Positions 16,817 through 25,546 of a DNA stretch of 34,336 bases are shown piece after piece. Made by a program: the position numbers and the translations under genes. This stretch comes from Desulfuromonadales bacterium (GTDB lineage: Bacteria; Desulfobacterota; Desulfuromonadia; Desulfuromonadales; Syntrophotaleaceae), in assembly GCA_030613545.1 (NCBI GenBank), contig JAUWLU010000009.1, positions 1 to 34,336 on the forward strand, written 5' to 3'. The notes beneath the pieces were generated by a model. It was not told where the DNA came from. It worked only from the letters and a program-made list of their open reading frames with translations, and did not search any database. Numbering within the stretch: position 1 is the stretch's first letter; each line of letters begins with the position of its first letter.

Positions 16817-17500
16817 TCAGGAGCCTACCAAGGGAATGAAATGCTGCACGGCCGCAGCTTGCGGGCCGGCCAGCCACTGAGCGGCAAAAGAGACTGCCGG
16901 CAACAGCGCTTTGTCCCAGAGGGGCGTAACAAAGACCAGTACGATCAAAATGAAAAAGCCAAAGGGCTCAACCCGCGCCAGCCATTTAGCCTGAGCTTCG
17001 GGCAGCAGTCCGGTAATCACCCGTCCGCCGTCCAGAGGCGGAACAGGCAGCAGATTAAGTACCGCCAGCAGCAGATTAATATACAGGCTGAAACCCGCCA
17101 TCAGAATCAGCGGTTCACCGAGGGATGAGGCTAACGCCCCAAGCTGCGGCGCGGCAAGGGGCAGCATAAGCAGCAGGCGCAGCAACAGAGCGGAAAGGCC
17201 GGCCAGAACCAGGTTGGTGACCGGCCCGGCCAAAGCGACCCAGATCATGTCCTGGCGGGGCCGTTTGAAATTAAGGGCATTGACCGGCACCGGCCGCGCC
17301 CAGCCGAATCCAACCAGAAACAGCACCAGCAGGCCAAAGGGATCGATATGTTTAAGGGGGTTGAGAGTCAGGCGCCCCAACATGCGGGCGGTCGGATCGC
17401 CGAGGCGCTCCGCAACATAACCGTGGGAAACTTCATGCAGTACGATAGCCAGCAGGCCGGGCACCAGCATGACTGAAATTTTAACCAGCAATATATCCAT
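16817..17500 (-). CDS. Site-2 protease family (M50) membrane metalloprotease
   Basis: A 227-residue multi-pass membrane protein with the zinc motif HEVSHG (HExxH) near residue 25 and the second-site NLLPVPPLDGG around 165-175, where the Asp completes the metal site. LNPLKHIDPFG and AGPVTNLVLA are also typical of the short SpoIVFB/YwhC-like M50 group found next to scpA in many bacteria. It is expected to cleave a substrate within the inner membrane; the substrate is unknown. There is no PDZ domain, unlike RseP. I chose the ATG at 17500, with AGGGAAGG just upstream, over a TTG further out at 17539. Confidence 0.9.
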   Translation of the reverse strand: MDILLVKISVMLVPGLLAIVLHEVSHGYVAERLGDPTARMLGRLTLNPLKHIDPFGLLVLFLVGFGWARPVPVNALNFKRPRQDMIWVALAGPVTNLVLAGLSALLLRLLLMLPLAAPQLGALASSLGEPLILMAGFSLYINLLLAVLNLLPVPPLDGGRVITGLLPEAQAKWLARVEPFGFFILIVLVFVTPLWDKALLPAVSFAAQWLAGPQAAAVQHFIPLVGS

Positions 17501-17573
17501 AACCTTCCCTAAAAAGAGCTTGACCGCACATTCTAGCAAGTAGCAACAGCTAAGTCAATTTAGCCCTAAGACT

Positions 17574-17723
17574 GATGGACTCGCAAAAAGTCATGTGATG
17601 GCTAAGCAAAAATTTCGATCTACAAGGCGTAGTGGTTTTTCAGGGGTGAAGGCATACATAGGGTATGTCGAAGTCCTGAAAAAACGCTGCAACGCAGTAG
17701 GACGGACTTTTTGCGACGCCATC
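17574..17723 (+). repeat. MITE-like 150-bp element, copy 4
   Basis: Flanked by the direct repeat AAGACT (17568-17573 and 17724-17729), between the DHH-CBS-poly(A) polymerase gene and the M50 protease gene. The first ten bases vary from the other copies (GATGGACTCG instead of GATGCTTTCG) but the length is unchanged. Confidence 0.9.
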
Positions 17724-17764
17724 AAGACTGGGTCTGGGCAATGCGCCATAACAATTCGGCCTGC

Positions 17765-20422
17765 TCATTCGCTGCAGTGGCTGCCGTGCAGATAATGCTG
17801 ACGAACAAAACTTAATTCGTCCTGCCGGGTGACCAGCTCTCCATCGAGGCGGGCAGCGAGCAGGCGCTGAAAAATCTCTTTGTAGACAGGTCCCGGAGGA
17901 ATCCCCAATTGCTTGATATCGCTGCCAGACAGCTGGCTTTGAACGGAGCGCAGGTGGGTAAAGTAGCTGGAAAGGCAGCGCTGTACCTGCTCGTTACCGC
18001 TGCGGGCCATAGCATATAACAGCACCTCCGTGGCAAGAGGCTGAAACCAGCCATAGATTTCGCTGGGGCGAGGCGGGGCCGTGTGCATGCGCCGCCAGAA
18101 AATCAGGTTGATAGCCCGATGAACCGCCTCCCGCTCAACAGTAAAGATGTGCTGCAGGCGAGGCGCCACCGCCAGCCGCTGACAGAGGCTGCTCACCGCC
18201 CGGTCATCGAGGTCGGCCAGCAGGCACAAAAAGTAGACCAGCCAATGGCGGCAAGGTTCACCGGTAAAGAGCAGACGATGCCAGTCGATAGCCTGACGAG
18301 CACCGGCAAAAAGCTTCTTGACCCGGTTTTCAAGCAGCAGATCGGGGTGCAGATATTCGAGCAGGTCGAGATCTGCCATACGTAACACCGCTGGCAGGGG
18401 ATTGGCTTCCTTGAGAATCAGAACCAGTTCGTTCAAAACCCGCTGTCCACCGATCTTGTCCAGAAACCCCATGCGCATGGCGCTGCGCAGCAACTGTTCG
18501 GTATGCACTCCAATGCGAAAGCCGAGGCGCTGTTCGAAACGGATGGCACGAAAAACCCGAGTCGGATCTTCCACAAAGCTGAGATTGTGCAAGACTCGAA
18601 TGGCTTTTTCCTGCAGATCCCGCTGGGCACCGAAAAAATCGTAGAGCTCCCCGAAATGACTGCCGTTAAGAGCGATGGCCAGGGTATTGATGGTAAAATC
18701 CCGGCGATAGAGGTCGAGTTTGATGGGCGCATGCTCCACCGTGGGCAAGGCTCCCGGCTCAAGATAATACTCGGTACGGGCTGACGCCACATCGATCTTG
18801 AACTGGTCGGGAAAGATCAGTACCGCGGTGCCGAACTTGCGATGGGTACGAATGCGGCAATCGAAACGCCGGGCATATTCGGCGGCGAAGGCGATGCCGT
18901 CACCTTCGACAACGATATCGACATCGAGGTTCTGCTTGTTCAACAGCAGATCACGGACAAAACCGCCAACCGCAAAAACATCCAGGCCCAAATCCTGCGC
19001 GACCTGTCCCAACCGATTGAGAATCTCCTCGATGCGCGGCTCGAGCCGCGTTCGCAGCAGTCGCACGACATAACGCTTCTTCAATCCAAGACTGCTGCCA
19101 AGGGCCGGGGCATCGCTCATGCGACGGGAGACGGCGCCGGACACCATATGCCGCAGCAGATCGGTGCGGGTGATAGCCCCGACCAGCGCGCCCTCATCCA
19201 CCACCGGCACAAAACGCTGATTGCCATTGACGATCAATTCCTGCAACTCTTCCACCGGGGTGCCAGGCTCCACCGCGACAAAGTCGCTGTTCATGAATTC
19301 GCTCACCGGCAGTTCATCGAGCTGGTGATGGGCGGCCTTTTCCACCACCTGGCGAGTGATGATACCGACCACCCGCTGGCCATCCATGACCGGCAGGGCA
19401 TTGATATTGTAACGGGTCAGCAGTTCGCGCACCCCTTTGATGCTTACCGACTGGGGTACAGTCTTGACCGCGGTAAAGAGCAGATGACGAGCCTCCCAAT
19501 GGGGATTGACGTGGCGCTGCAGCACCTCCGTCAAGCGATCGAGAAACTGTACCAGGGTCATATCCCGCAACACCCCGGAGGCAGCGAAGCTATGGCCACC
19601 GCCGCCGAATTCATTCAGAATTTCACCGACATGAACCTCGGGAATACGCGACCGGCCGACCAGAAAAATCCGATCCCCCATGCGCACTGCCACAATCAGA
19701 GCATTGTGGCTCTCCATATCCTTGAGCTTGTGAGCCAATACGGCCAGATCGCCGACAAAGTGGTCGACAGAGGCGTGAGCAATGGCAATATCGATGCCGT
19801 TGACATTGAGAATGGAGCGGTTTTCGATGAGTTGATGAAGCAGGGCTACCTGTTTGGCGGTCAGCTCCTGGGTTAGGGAATCGGCCACCAGATTGAGATC
19901 GCCCCCCTGCTCCAGGAGATAGGCGGCAGCCTGATAATCCCTGCTGGTGGTGGAATTGAACAGCAGCTTGCCCGTGTCCTCGTAGAGGCCGAGCATCATC
20001 ATGGTCGCTTCGGCGGAACTGAGCTCAAGCCCCCTTTCCCTGAACAGATGGGCAAAGATGGTGACCGTCGAGCCGACCGCCTCGATCTTCTCCAGGGCAG
20101 GCTTGACGCCGAGTTGGCAGACCGGGTGGTGATCGTAGACATGGACTTCGACCCCGGGCCGCTCAAGAACCTCGGCAAAAGGACCGATCCGTTCAGCCTG
20201 GCAGACATCGACCAGAATCAGCCGGCGGATGTCGGCCAGATCGATGTCACGCACGCGCTTGAAAAGAGCCCCGTACTCGGGATTTTTCAGCAGATACTCC
20301 CGCAGGCTTCGCTCTTGGGCGCCGGCAAAGATCATTTCCGCCTGCGGATAGAGTTTTTTGGCCGCAATCATACTGCCAAGACAGTCGAAATCGGCGTTGA
20401 TATGGGTGGTAATGACGTCCAT
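17765..20422 (-). CDS. DHH / CBS / poly(A) polymerase-type tRNA nucleotidyltransferase fusion
   Basis: An 885-residue fusion. Residues 1-160 form a DHH phosphoesterase domain (HINADFDCLGS, VDVCQ, VYDHHP). About 200-310 is the DHHA1 part ending in GGGGHSFAASG. Two CBS domains span roughly 320-435. The class II nucleotidyltransferase head starts near 475 (FAVGGFVRDLLL, then LDVDIVVEGDG with catalytic Asp pair) and includes RRDFTINTLAIAL and the nucleotide-selecting EDPTRVFRAIRFEQRLGF. The C-terminal body binds RNA. In Aquifex and Geobacter, tRNA CCA addition is split between CC-adding and A-adding enzymes, and a protein of this layout is the A-adding type; whether this one adds A, CC or poly(A) cannot be decided here. 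It follows pyrD by 43 bases in the same operon. Confidence 0.88.
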   Translation of the reverse strand: MDVITTHINADFDCLGSMIAAKKLYPQAEMIFAGAQERSLREYLLKNPEYGALFKRVRDIDLADIRRLILVDVCQAERIGPFAEVLERPGVEVHVYDHHPVCQLGVKPALEKIEAVGSTVTIFAHLFRERGLELSSAEATMMMLGLYEDTGKLLFNSTTSRDYQAAAYLLEQGGDLNLVADSLTQELTAKQVALLHQLIENRSILNVNGIDIAIAHASVDHFVGDLAVLAHKLKDMESHNALIVAVRMGDRIFLVGRSRIPEVHVGEILNEFGGGGHSFAASGVLRDMTLVQFLDRLTEVLQRHVNPHWEARHLLFTAVKTVPQSVSIKGVRELLTRYNINALPVMDGQRVVGIITRQVVEKAAHHQLDELPVSEFMNSDFVAVEPGTPVEELQELIVNGNQRFVPVVDEGALVGAITRTDLLRHMVSGAVSRRMSDAPALGSSLGLKKRYVVRLLRTRLEPRIEEILNRLGQVAQDLGLDVFAVGGFVRDLLLNKQNLDVDIVVEGDGIAFAAEYARRFDCRIRTHRKFGTAVLIFPDQFKIDVASARTEYYLEPGALPTVEHAPIKLDLYRRDFTINTLAIALNGSHFGELYDFFGAQRDLQEKAIRVLHNLSFVEDPTRVFRAIRFEQRLGFRIGVHTEQLLRSAMRMGFLDKIGGQRVLNELVLILKEANPLPAVLRMADLDLLEYLHPDLLLENRVKKLFAGARQAIDWHRLLFTGEPCRHWLVYFLCLLADLDDRAVSSLCQRLAVAPRLQHIFTVEREAVHRAINLIFWRRMHTAPPRPSEIYGWFQPLATEVLLYAMARSGNEQVQRCLSSYFTHLRSVQSQLSGSDIKQLGIPPGPVYKEIFQRLLAARLDGELVTRQDELSFVRQHYLHGSHCSE

Positions 20423-20465
20423 AAGCGACTTTCGCAGGAACCTGGCAGGCGGTAAAGTGGTCGAG

Positions 20466-21416
20466 TCAGCAGCGCAGGGTGCCGATCAGTTCGCTGATGC
20501 CTGCCACCCCTTCTTCCTGACAAAACTGCTTCAGCCCATCGACAATGTTTATCATCGCCGCGGGATCGACAAAATTGGCGGTGCCGACCTGCACCGCATG
20601 GGCGCCGGCAATAAGAAATTCCAGGGCATCCTCGGCGGACATGATGCCGCCGACCCCGATCACCGGCAGACTCACCGCCTGCACCACCTGATACACCATG
20701 CGCACCGCCAGCGGCCGCAGCGCCGGACCGGAGAGCCCGCCGGTGCCGTTAGCCAGGCGCGGTCGGCGGCGGCGGATATCCACGGCCAGACCGGTCAGGG
20801 TATTGATGCAGCTGATGGCATCAGCGCCGGCCTCCTCGACGGCCCGGGCGATGACGGTAATGTCGGTAACATTGGGAGTCAGCTTGACGATCAGCGGCTT
20901 GTTGAAATGGCGGCGGACCAGGCTGACCACTTCGGCGGCGGCGCCAGGATCGGTACCGAAAACAATGCCGCCCCGTTTGACATTGGGACAGGAGATATTG
21001 AGTTCCACCGCAGCAATCTCATCGATCTGCGACAGGCGCTGCGCCGCCTGGCCGTACTCTTCCAGACTGTTGCCGAAAAAATTGACGATGACCGGCGTCT
21101 GCACCTCCTTCAGAAAGGGCAGTTTCTGTTCGACGAACGCATCCACACCGACATTCTGCAGACCGATGGCGTTCAGCATGCCGCCGTTGGTCTCAGCGAT
21201 GCGCGGAGTCGGATTGCCAGCCTTAGGGCGCAGCGAGAGGCCTTTGGTGACAATGGCCCCGAGGCGATTGAGGTCCATATAGGGACTATATTCCTCGCCG
21301 TAACCGAAGGTTCCCGAGGCCGGCATGACCGGATTCTTGAGTCGCAATCCGGCAAATTCCACCGCCAGGTCGGGGCCATCGGCCGTCGACCCTGCTGACA
21401 GCAGCATCTCACTCAT
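20466..21416 (-). CDS. pyrD: Dihydroorotate dehydrogenase, catalytic subunit (class 1B)
   Basis: A 316-residue FMN enzyme that oxidises dihydroorotate to orotate in pyrimidine synthesis. It shows [23 protein letters not shown], the catalytic cysteine in [51 protein letters not shown] and [21 protein letters not shown]. The Cys in NISCPN (Ser in class 2) and the adjacent pyrK identify class 1B, which passes electrons to NAD. The frame is open further upstream but the start at 21416 fits a GGGGAG site and overlaps the pyrK stop by 8 bases, implying coupling. Confidence 0.96.
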   Translation of the reverse strand: MSEMLLSAGSTADGPDLAVEFAGLRLKNPVMPASGTFGYGEEYSPYMDLNRLGAIVTKGLSLRPKAGNPTPRIAETNGGMLNAIGLQNVGVDAFVEQKLPFLKEVQTPVIVNFFGNSLEEYGQAAQRLSQIDEIAAVELNISCPNVKRGGIVFGTDPGAAAEVVSLVRRHFNKPLIVKLTPNVTDITVIARAVEEAGADAISCINTLTGLAVDIRRRRPRLANGTGGLSGPALRPLAVRMVYQVVQAVSLPVIGVGGIMSAEDALEFLIAGAHAVQVGTANFVDPAAMINIVDGLKQFCQEEGVAGISELIGTLRC

Positions 21417-22266
21417 GGCTATGCTCCCCTTCGTTGACGCGCTTTTCCAACAGTTCCCAGTCGAGCTCCTCGGCTCGAAACACCGGCCCTTCCTTGCAGG
21501 TACAGAGATAGTGAGGCTGTTGTTCGCTATGGCCGGCGCCCTTGACCACACAGCCAAGGCAGGCCCCTACCCCGCAGGCCATAAAGGCTTCAAGAGAAAC
21601 CTGCAGCGCCACCTGACGCGGCTGGCAGATGCGGAAAACCGCCTCCAGCATCGGCATGGGGCCGCAAGCATATACCACCGCATCGGGGAACTTGCTCAGC
21701 TTGCGCTCCAGCACTTGAGTGACCGGCCCTTGTTCACCCAGGGTACCATCATCGGTCGATACGTAGGTTTCCACTCCGAGGCGTTCAAACTCCGTGACCA
21801 TCAGCACGTCCTTGCGAGAACGCCCGCCGATCAGCAACCTGACCTTGTTCTTTTTAACAAGTTCGCTGGCGAGCATATACAGAGGCACCAGGCCGATGCC
21901 GCCACCGACCAGGATCTGCTCCCTTCCGTCGTCCGCCAGCTCGAAGCCTCGGCCGAGAGGCCCCAGCACCTCGACCCGGTCCCCTTCGTGCAGCTCCCGC
22001 ATAATGGCGGTTCCTCTGCCGACGACCTTATAGAGAATTTCCACAAACTCCTTATCCGGCAGCCCGTCACAGTCGGAAGGCAGCGTCCCGGTCTGAAAAA
22101 TACCGAAGGGTCGGCGCAGCAAGGGCTCATCCGTAGCCTGAGCGCGAAACATGACAAACTGTCCCGGCTGGGCCAGGTCCGAAATCCCCGGGGCCAGAAT
22201 CTTCATGCGGTAATAATCGGGCGAAACTTCCTGGTTAGATAGAATTGTTGTTTTAATGTTTTTCAT
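21409..22266 (-). CDS. pyrK: Dihydroorotate dehydrogenase electron transfer subunit PyrK
   Basis: A 285-residue flavin/iron-sulfur protein that takes electrons from PyrD and reduces NAD+. The FAD-binding RRPFGIF lies at 51-57, the pyridine-nucleotide segment [15 protein letters not shown] at 118-132, [10 protein letters not shown] at 199-207, and the [2Fe-2S] cysteines at 231, 236, 239 and 255 or 257 ([14 protein letters not shown]). Length is slightly above the usual 250-260 residues, with the extra sequence around 57-72 and the C-terminal tail. It forms an operon with pyrD and is preceded by rimI with 46 bases between. Confidence 0.95.
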   Translation of the reverse strand: MKNIKTTILSNQEVSPDYYRMKILAPGISDLAQPGQFVMFRAQATDEPLLRRPFGIFQTGTLPSDCDGLPDKEFVEILYKVVGRGTAIMRELHEGDRVEVLGPLGRGFELADDGREQILVGGGIGLVPLYMLASELVKKNKVRLLIGGRSRKDVLMVTEFERLGVETYVSTDDGTLGEQGPVTQVLERKLSKFPDAVVYACGPMPMLEAVFRICQPRQVALQVSLEAFMACGVGACLGCVVKGAGHSEQQPHYLCTCKEGPVFRAEELDWELLEKRVNEGEHSHE

Positions 22267-22312
22267 CGTGGCTACTCAGCAACTCCAGTAATGATAACAA
22301 AAGAATTCTCGA

Positions 22313-22795
22313 TCAATGTATTTGGCCGCCCATACCCGGATGAACAAGGCCCGTCGGCGTCAGCTGCAGAACCAGGGCATCTTCACCGTCGCTATAGTAA
22401 CGCAGGCGACGGTCGATCTGGCAAAAACCGAAGGACCGATAGAGAGCAATGGCGGCAACATTGGAAGGACGCACCTCCAGCAGGGCACGCTCGAGGCCGG
22501 CCCGCAGGTTTCTGGCCAGGACCTGCTCCAGCAGGGCACGGGCCACCCCGCTTCTGCGCATGTTCGGCGCCGTCGCGACATTGAGGATGCTCAGCTCCTG
22601 ACAAACCCGCCAGGCACAGAGAAATCCGGCCAGACAAGGCCCCCGCCACAACAGATCGATACGCGACAGTGGATTGGCCAGCTCATTTTGAAACATAGCT
22701 TCGGACCAGGGAGTACGGTGGCAGAGTTGCTCGACGGTCAGCACCTGGTCCAGGTCGGCCTCGGTCATGGGCCGGATTATGTTCTCAGAGATCAT
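22313..22795 (-). CDS. rimI: Ribosomal protein S18-alanine N-acetyltransferase (RimI-like)
   Basis: A GNAT acetyltransferase of 160 residues in the chosen form. IIRPMTEADLDQVLTVEQLCHRTPWSEAMFQNEL is the RimI-type N-terminus, and NVATAPNMRRSGVARALLEQVL is the acetyl-CoA motif A. LEVRPSNVAAIALYRSFGF and RRLRYYSDGEDALVLQL complete the fold. RimI acetylates the N-terminal alanine of ribosomal protein S18; related GNATs with other targets cannot be excluded. The start is uncertain: the frame is open to an ATG at 22864, which would add 23 hydrophobic residues, and neither start has a clear ribosome site. It is first in the rimI-pyrK-pyrD run. Confidence 0.8.
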   Translation of the reverse strand: MISENIIRPMTEADLDQVLTVEQLCHRTPWSEAMFQNELANPLSRIDLLWRGPCLAGFLCAWRVCQELSILNVATAPNMRRSGVARALLEQVLARNLRAGLERALLEVRPSNVAAIALYRSFGFCQIDRRLRYYSDGEDALVLQLTPTGLVHPGMGGQIH

Positions 22796-22955
22796 AGGAA
22801 GCGCGAAGCGTTCAGGCAACTGCACCAACGGCAGAAGAAACGCACGGAGAAAATTATCCGCCATGGCAAAAGAATCATGACAGACTGGCCAAAAGAGGTT
22901 AGAATACTCTTTGCGGGTCGGCGGCTTAAAGCATTGGGTCGACCCGCTTTACCGC

Positions 22956-22984
22956 ATCATAATTCACCCCCTGTACCGTGTAAA
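22956..22984 (-). promoter_or_regulatory. Sigma-70-type promoter for the rimI-pyrK-pyrD operon
   Basis: On the minus strand TTTACA (complement of 22979-22984) is followed after 17 bases by TATGAT (complement of 22956-22961). It points towards rimI and lies back-to-back with the purM promoter about 40 bases away. A GCGGGTCG ... CGACCCGC inverted repeat (about 22913-22947) lies near the expected start of this transcript; it could be a leader hairpin or an operator. Confidence 0.5.
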
Positions 22985-23023
22985 GAACCAATCTTCCTGC
23001 AGTTGCGGCAGGGGACTTTGGCG

Positions 23024-23053
23024 TTGACAAGGAGTGGCTGGTTGATTTAATAA
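23024..23053 (+). promoter_or_regulatory. Sigma-70-type promoter for purM
   Basis: TTGACA (23024-23029) is followed after 17-18 bases by TTAATAA (23047-23053). The leader to the TTG start at 23086 is about 26 bases and contains AAGGAG at 23071-23076. The ATG at 23053 would lie in the -10 box, which rules it out as a start. Confidence 0.6.
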
Positions 23054-23085
23054 TGGCCGCATTTATCTGCAAGGAGAGCCAAGAA

Positions 23086-24132
23086 TTGAGCAACGAAAAC
23101 AAAATGACCTACAAGGATGCCGGCGTCGATATCGATGCGGGCAATCGTTTCGTCAATATGATCAAGCCATTGGTCAAAGCGACCTCCAGGCCGGAGGTAC
23201 TGACCGATATCGGCGGTTTCGGCGGCCTGTTCTCCCTTCATGCCGACAAGTACGAGAAACCGACCCTGGCCACCGCTACCGACGGCGTGGGCACCAAGCT
23301 TAAACTGGCCTTTATGACCGACAAGCACGACACCGTCGGCATCGACCTGGTGGCCATGTGCGTCAACGACATCGCCGTACAGGGAGCGGAACCGCTCTTC
23401 TTTCTCGATTACATGGCCACCGGCAAACTGACTCCGGAAAAAGGGGTGGAGATCGTCAAAGGCATCGCCGAGGGTTGCATCCAAGCGGGGTGCGCTCTTA
23501 TTGGCGGTGAAACGGCGGAAATGCCTGGCTTTTACGCCGACGGGGAGTACGACCTGGCCGGATTCACCGTCGGTATCGTCGACAACAGCAAGATCATCGA
23601 TGGCTCCACCATTACCGTCGGTGACCGCCTGATCGGACTTGCTTCGAGTGGCTTGCACTCCAACGGCTACTCCCTGGTACGCAAGATATTGTTCGAGAAG
23701 ATGGGGCTGACCGTCGACTCCCAGCTTGACGAACTGGACAAGCCCCTTGGCGAGGAGTTGCTGACGCCAACCCGGATCTACGTCAAAACGATTCTCAACC
23801 TGTTGCGCGATTTTCCGATCAAGGGCATGGCTCATATCACCGGCGGCGGCATCGTGGAAAATGTACCTCGGGTTCTGCCTAAGAACTGCCAGGCGATCAT
23901 CGACAAGGACAGCTGGCCCAAACCGGCTATTTTTGAAATCCTTCGCCGCGGCGGCAACATCGACGAAATGGAGATGTATCGCACCCTCAATTACGGCATC
24001 GGCATGGTTCTGATCGTACCGGAGCAGGAGGTCGATGATATCATGGTGCGGCTTACCGGCCTCAAGGAACAGGCCTACCTAATCGGCCGCATCGCCAAAA
24101 GCGAAACCGACGAGAGCGTCGTACTGAATTAA
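23086..24132 (+). CDS. purM: Phosphoribosylformylglycinamidine cyclo-ligase (AIR synthetase)
   Basis: A 348-residue PurM, which closes the imidazole ring of AIR using ATP in purine synthesis. YKDAGVDIDAGNRFV, ATDGVGTKLKLAF, GIDLVAMCVNDIAVQGAEPLFFLDY, IGGETAEMPGFY, SSGLHSNGYSLVRKIL, HITGGGIVENVPRVLP and MYRTLNYGIGMVLIV cover the whole family profile. The start is a TTG: AAGGAG lies 9 bases upstream, the position aligns exactly with the E. coli PurM start (13 residues before the end of YKDAG), and the alternative ATG upstream falls in the promoter. Plus-strand operon with purN, interrupted by a palindromic repeat. Confidence 0.96.
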   Translation: MSNENKMTYKDAGVDIDAGNRFVNMIKPLVKATSRPEVLTDIGGFGGLFSLHADKYEKPTLATATDGVGTKLKLAFMTDKHDTVGIDLVAMCVNDIAVQGAEPLFFLDYMATGKLTPEKGVEIVKGIAEGCIQAGCALIGGETAEMPGFYADGEYDLAGFTVGIVDNSKIIDGSTITVGDRLIGLASSGLHSNGYSLVRKILFEKMGLTVDSQLDELDKPLGEELLTPTRIYVKTILNLLRDFPIKGMAHITGGGIVENVPRVLPKNCQAIIDKDSWPKPAIFEILRRGGNIDEMEMYRTLNYGIGMVLIVPEQEVDDIMVRLTGLKEQAYLIGRIAKSETDESVVLN

Positions 24133-24148
24133 CCTCGGGGGGGGCTAA

Positions 24149-24307
24149 TGCCCCGTGCGGCCAATCCTGTCTTCTAATTCTGGCCCTTTTCGGCGCTGCC
24201 CACGTTGCGCCAACTTGACTTAACGCACGGCTAGGCCTGCGTTGGCGACGCCTTGGCAGCACCAAAAATGCCTCAGAATTCATTGACATGACTAACCACA
24301 CGGGACA
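24149..24307. repeat. Long imperfect palindrome between purM and purN
   Basis: The two ends are imperfect inverted repeats of about 65 bases: CCCCGTGCGG on the left against TCCCGTGTGG on the right, continuing through AATTCTG, TTTTCGG/TTTTTGG, GCTGCC and CGCCAAC on each arm. It would fold into one long hairpin about 35 bases before purN. It shares no sequence with the 150-bp element. I see no clear target duplication, so the ends are approximate. Likely another mobile or REP-like element, or an RNA processing site. Confidence 0.65.
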
Positions 24308-24341
24308 GTTGGACCTGCCCTGAAATTTTCGGGGAATCTTT

Positions 24342-25001
24342 GTGAGCAACAAGCTACGCCTCGGTATTCTTGCTTCCGGCGGTGGCACCAATCTGCAGGC
24401 GATCATCGATCGTATTCAGGACGGCACCCTCAACGCCGAAATTGCCCTTATTCTCAGTAATAAGCCGGCCGCCGGAGCCTTGCAGCGCGGGCGGCAAGCA
24501 GGCATTCCGACCCTCTGCATCGATCAGCGGCACTATAAGGATCGGCTCGATTTCGACCGGGCCATGGTTGCCGCCCTGACCGAAGCCAAAGTGGAGCTGG
24601 TCGTGCTGGCCGGTTTCATGCGGCTGATCTCGGATGAGTTTCTCGACGCCTTTCCCAACCGCATCATGAACATCCACCCTGCCCTGCTGCCCGCCTTTGC
24701 CGGCCTGAACGCCCAACAACAGGCTCTGCAGCACGGCGCGCGGATAACCGGCTGTACCGTCCACTTCGTCGATGCCGGGGTCGATACCGGCCCTATCGTC
24801 ATTCAGGCGGCGGTGCCGGTGTTGGAGAACGACACCGCAGAGACCCTTGCGGCGCGCATCCTTCGCCAGGAACACCGCATCTATCCGGAGGCGATTCGCC
24901 TCTTTGCCGAAGGCCGCCTGCGCCTCGTCGAGCGCCAGGTCCACATCGTCCCACCTCTGGCCAGTCCCGACGAAACCCTCGTCAGCCCTCCTCTCAGCTG
25001 A
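24342..25001 (+). CDS. purN: Phosphoribosylglycinamide formyltransferase
   Basis: A 219-residue PurN, which transfers a formyl group from 10-formyl-tetrahydrofolate to GAR. ILASGGGTNLQAIID is the phosphate-binding start. VVLAGFMRLIS and NIHPALLPAF carry the catalytic Asn and His near 107-109, and TGCTVHFVDAGVDTGPIV carries the catalytic Asp near 148. The loop after LLPAF reads AGLNAQQQAL instead of the usual PGxxAxxQAL; a minor variation. Start is GTG with GGGGAA upstream. The C-terminus runs about 15 residues past the usual end. Confidence 0.95.
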   Translation: MSNKLRLGILASGGGTNLQAIIDRIQDGTLNAEIALILSNKPAAGALQRGRQAGIPTLCIDQRHYKDRLDFDRAMVAALTEAKVELVVLAGFMRLISDEFLDAFPNRIMNIHPALLPAFAGLNAQQQALQHGARITGCTVHFVDAGVDTGPIVIQAAVPVLENDTAETLAARILRQEHRIYPEAIRLFAEGRLRLVERQVHIVPPLASPDETLVSPPLS

Positions 25002-25038
25002 GCTCAAACAGACCATCCGTGCCCCTTCGGAGGACTTG

Positions 25039-25488
25039 ATGCCCAACCCGATTCTGGTCAGCGCCTGCTTGCTCGGCTTGCCTACCCGTTACGATGGCAG
25101 ACATAAAGGCAATGAGCATGTTCGCGAGCATCTCAGGGAAAAAGGGCTACAGGCCATCCCGGTCTGCCCCGAACAGTTGGCCGGTCTGCCGACCCCCCGC
25201 CCGCCATGCTGGTTTGCCAAGGGGGACGGTGAAGACCTATTGGCCGGCCAGGGTCGACTCGTTCGCTGCGACGGCATGGAGATGAACACCGCTTTTATCA
25301 GGGGCGCCGAGGTAACCCTGGCAATCGCTCGCCTGACCGGCTGCCGAACCGCCCTTTTCAAAGAAGGCAGTCCGTCCTGCGGCGTACGACGCATCTATCG
25401 CCAGCAACAGTCGGTTGCCGGCCAGGGAGTCGCCACCGCCTTGCTGCGACGCAGCGGCCTGCAGGTGTACGGAGAGGAAGACATTTAA
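25039..25488 (+). CDS. DUF523 domain-containing protein
   Basis: A 149-residue protein of the DUF523 (YbbK-like) family, function not established. ILVSACLLGLPTRYDGRHK is the hallmark N-terminus, followed by IPVCPEQLAGLPTPRPP and LFKEGSPSCGVRRIY. The conserved cysteines in SACLLG, VCPE and SPSCG suggest a metal or redox site. CGGAGG precedes the ATG. It lies 37 bases after purN in the same direction, so it is probably cotranscribed. Some family members are fused to a DUF1722 domain; this one is not. Confidence 0.9.
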   Translation: MPNPILVSACLLGLPTRYDGRHKGNEHVREHLREKGLQAIPVCPEQLAGLPTPRPPCWFAKGDGEDLLAGQGRLVRCDGMEMNTAFIRGAEVTLAIARLTGCRTALFKEGSPSCGVRRIYRQQQSVAGQGVATALLRRSGLQVYGEEDI

Positions 25489-25546
25489 CCGGCCGTCGCC
25501 GCCTTTTCCCTACTGTCTGTTCAGTTTAGCGTCAGGATGCTTAAAT

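Noticed and set aside
20358-21398. 346-codon plus-strand open frame opposite pyrD
   Set aside because: Low-complexity His/Asp/Gly-rich translation typical of the antisense of a GC-rich gene; pyrD on the minus strand is unmistakable.
22865-23023. Purine riboswitch or PurR-type operator in the rimI-purM divergent region
   Set aside because: An inverted repeat GCGGGTCG/CGACCCGC is present, but I could not match a riboswitch fold or a known operator sequence.
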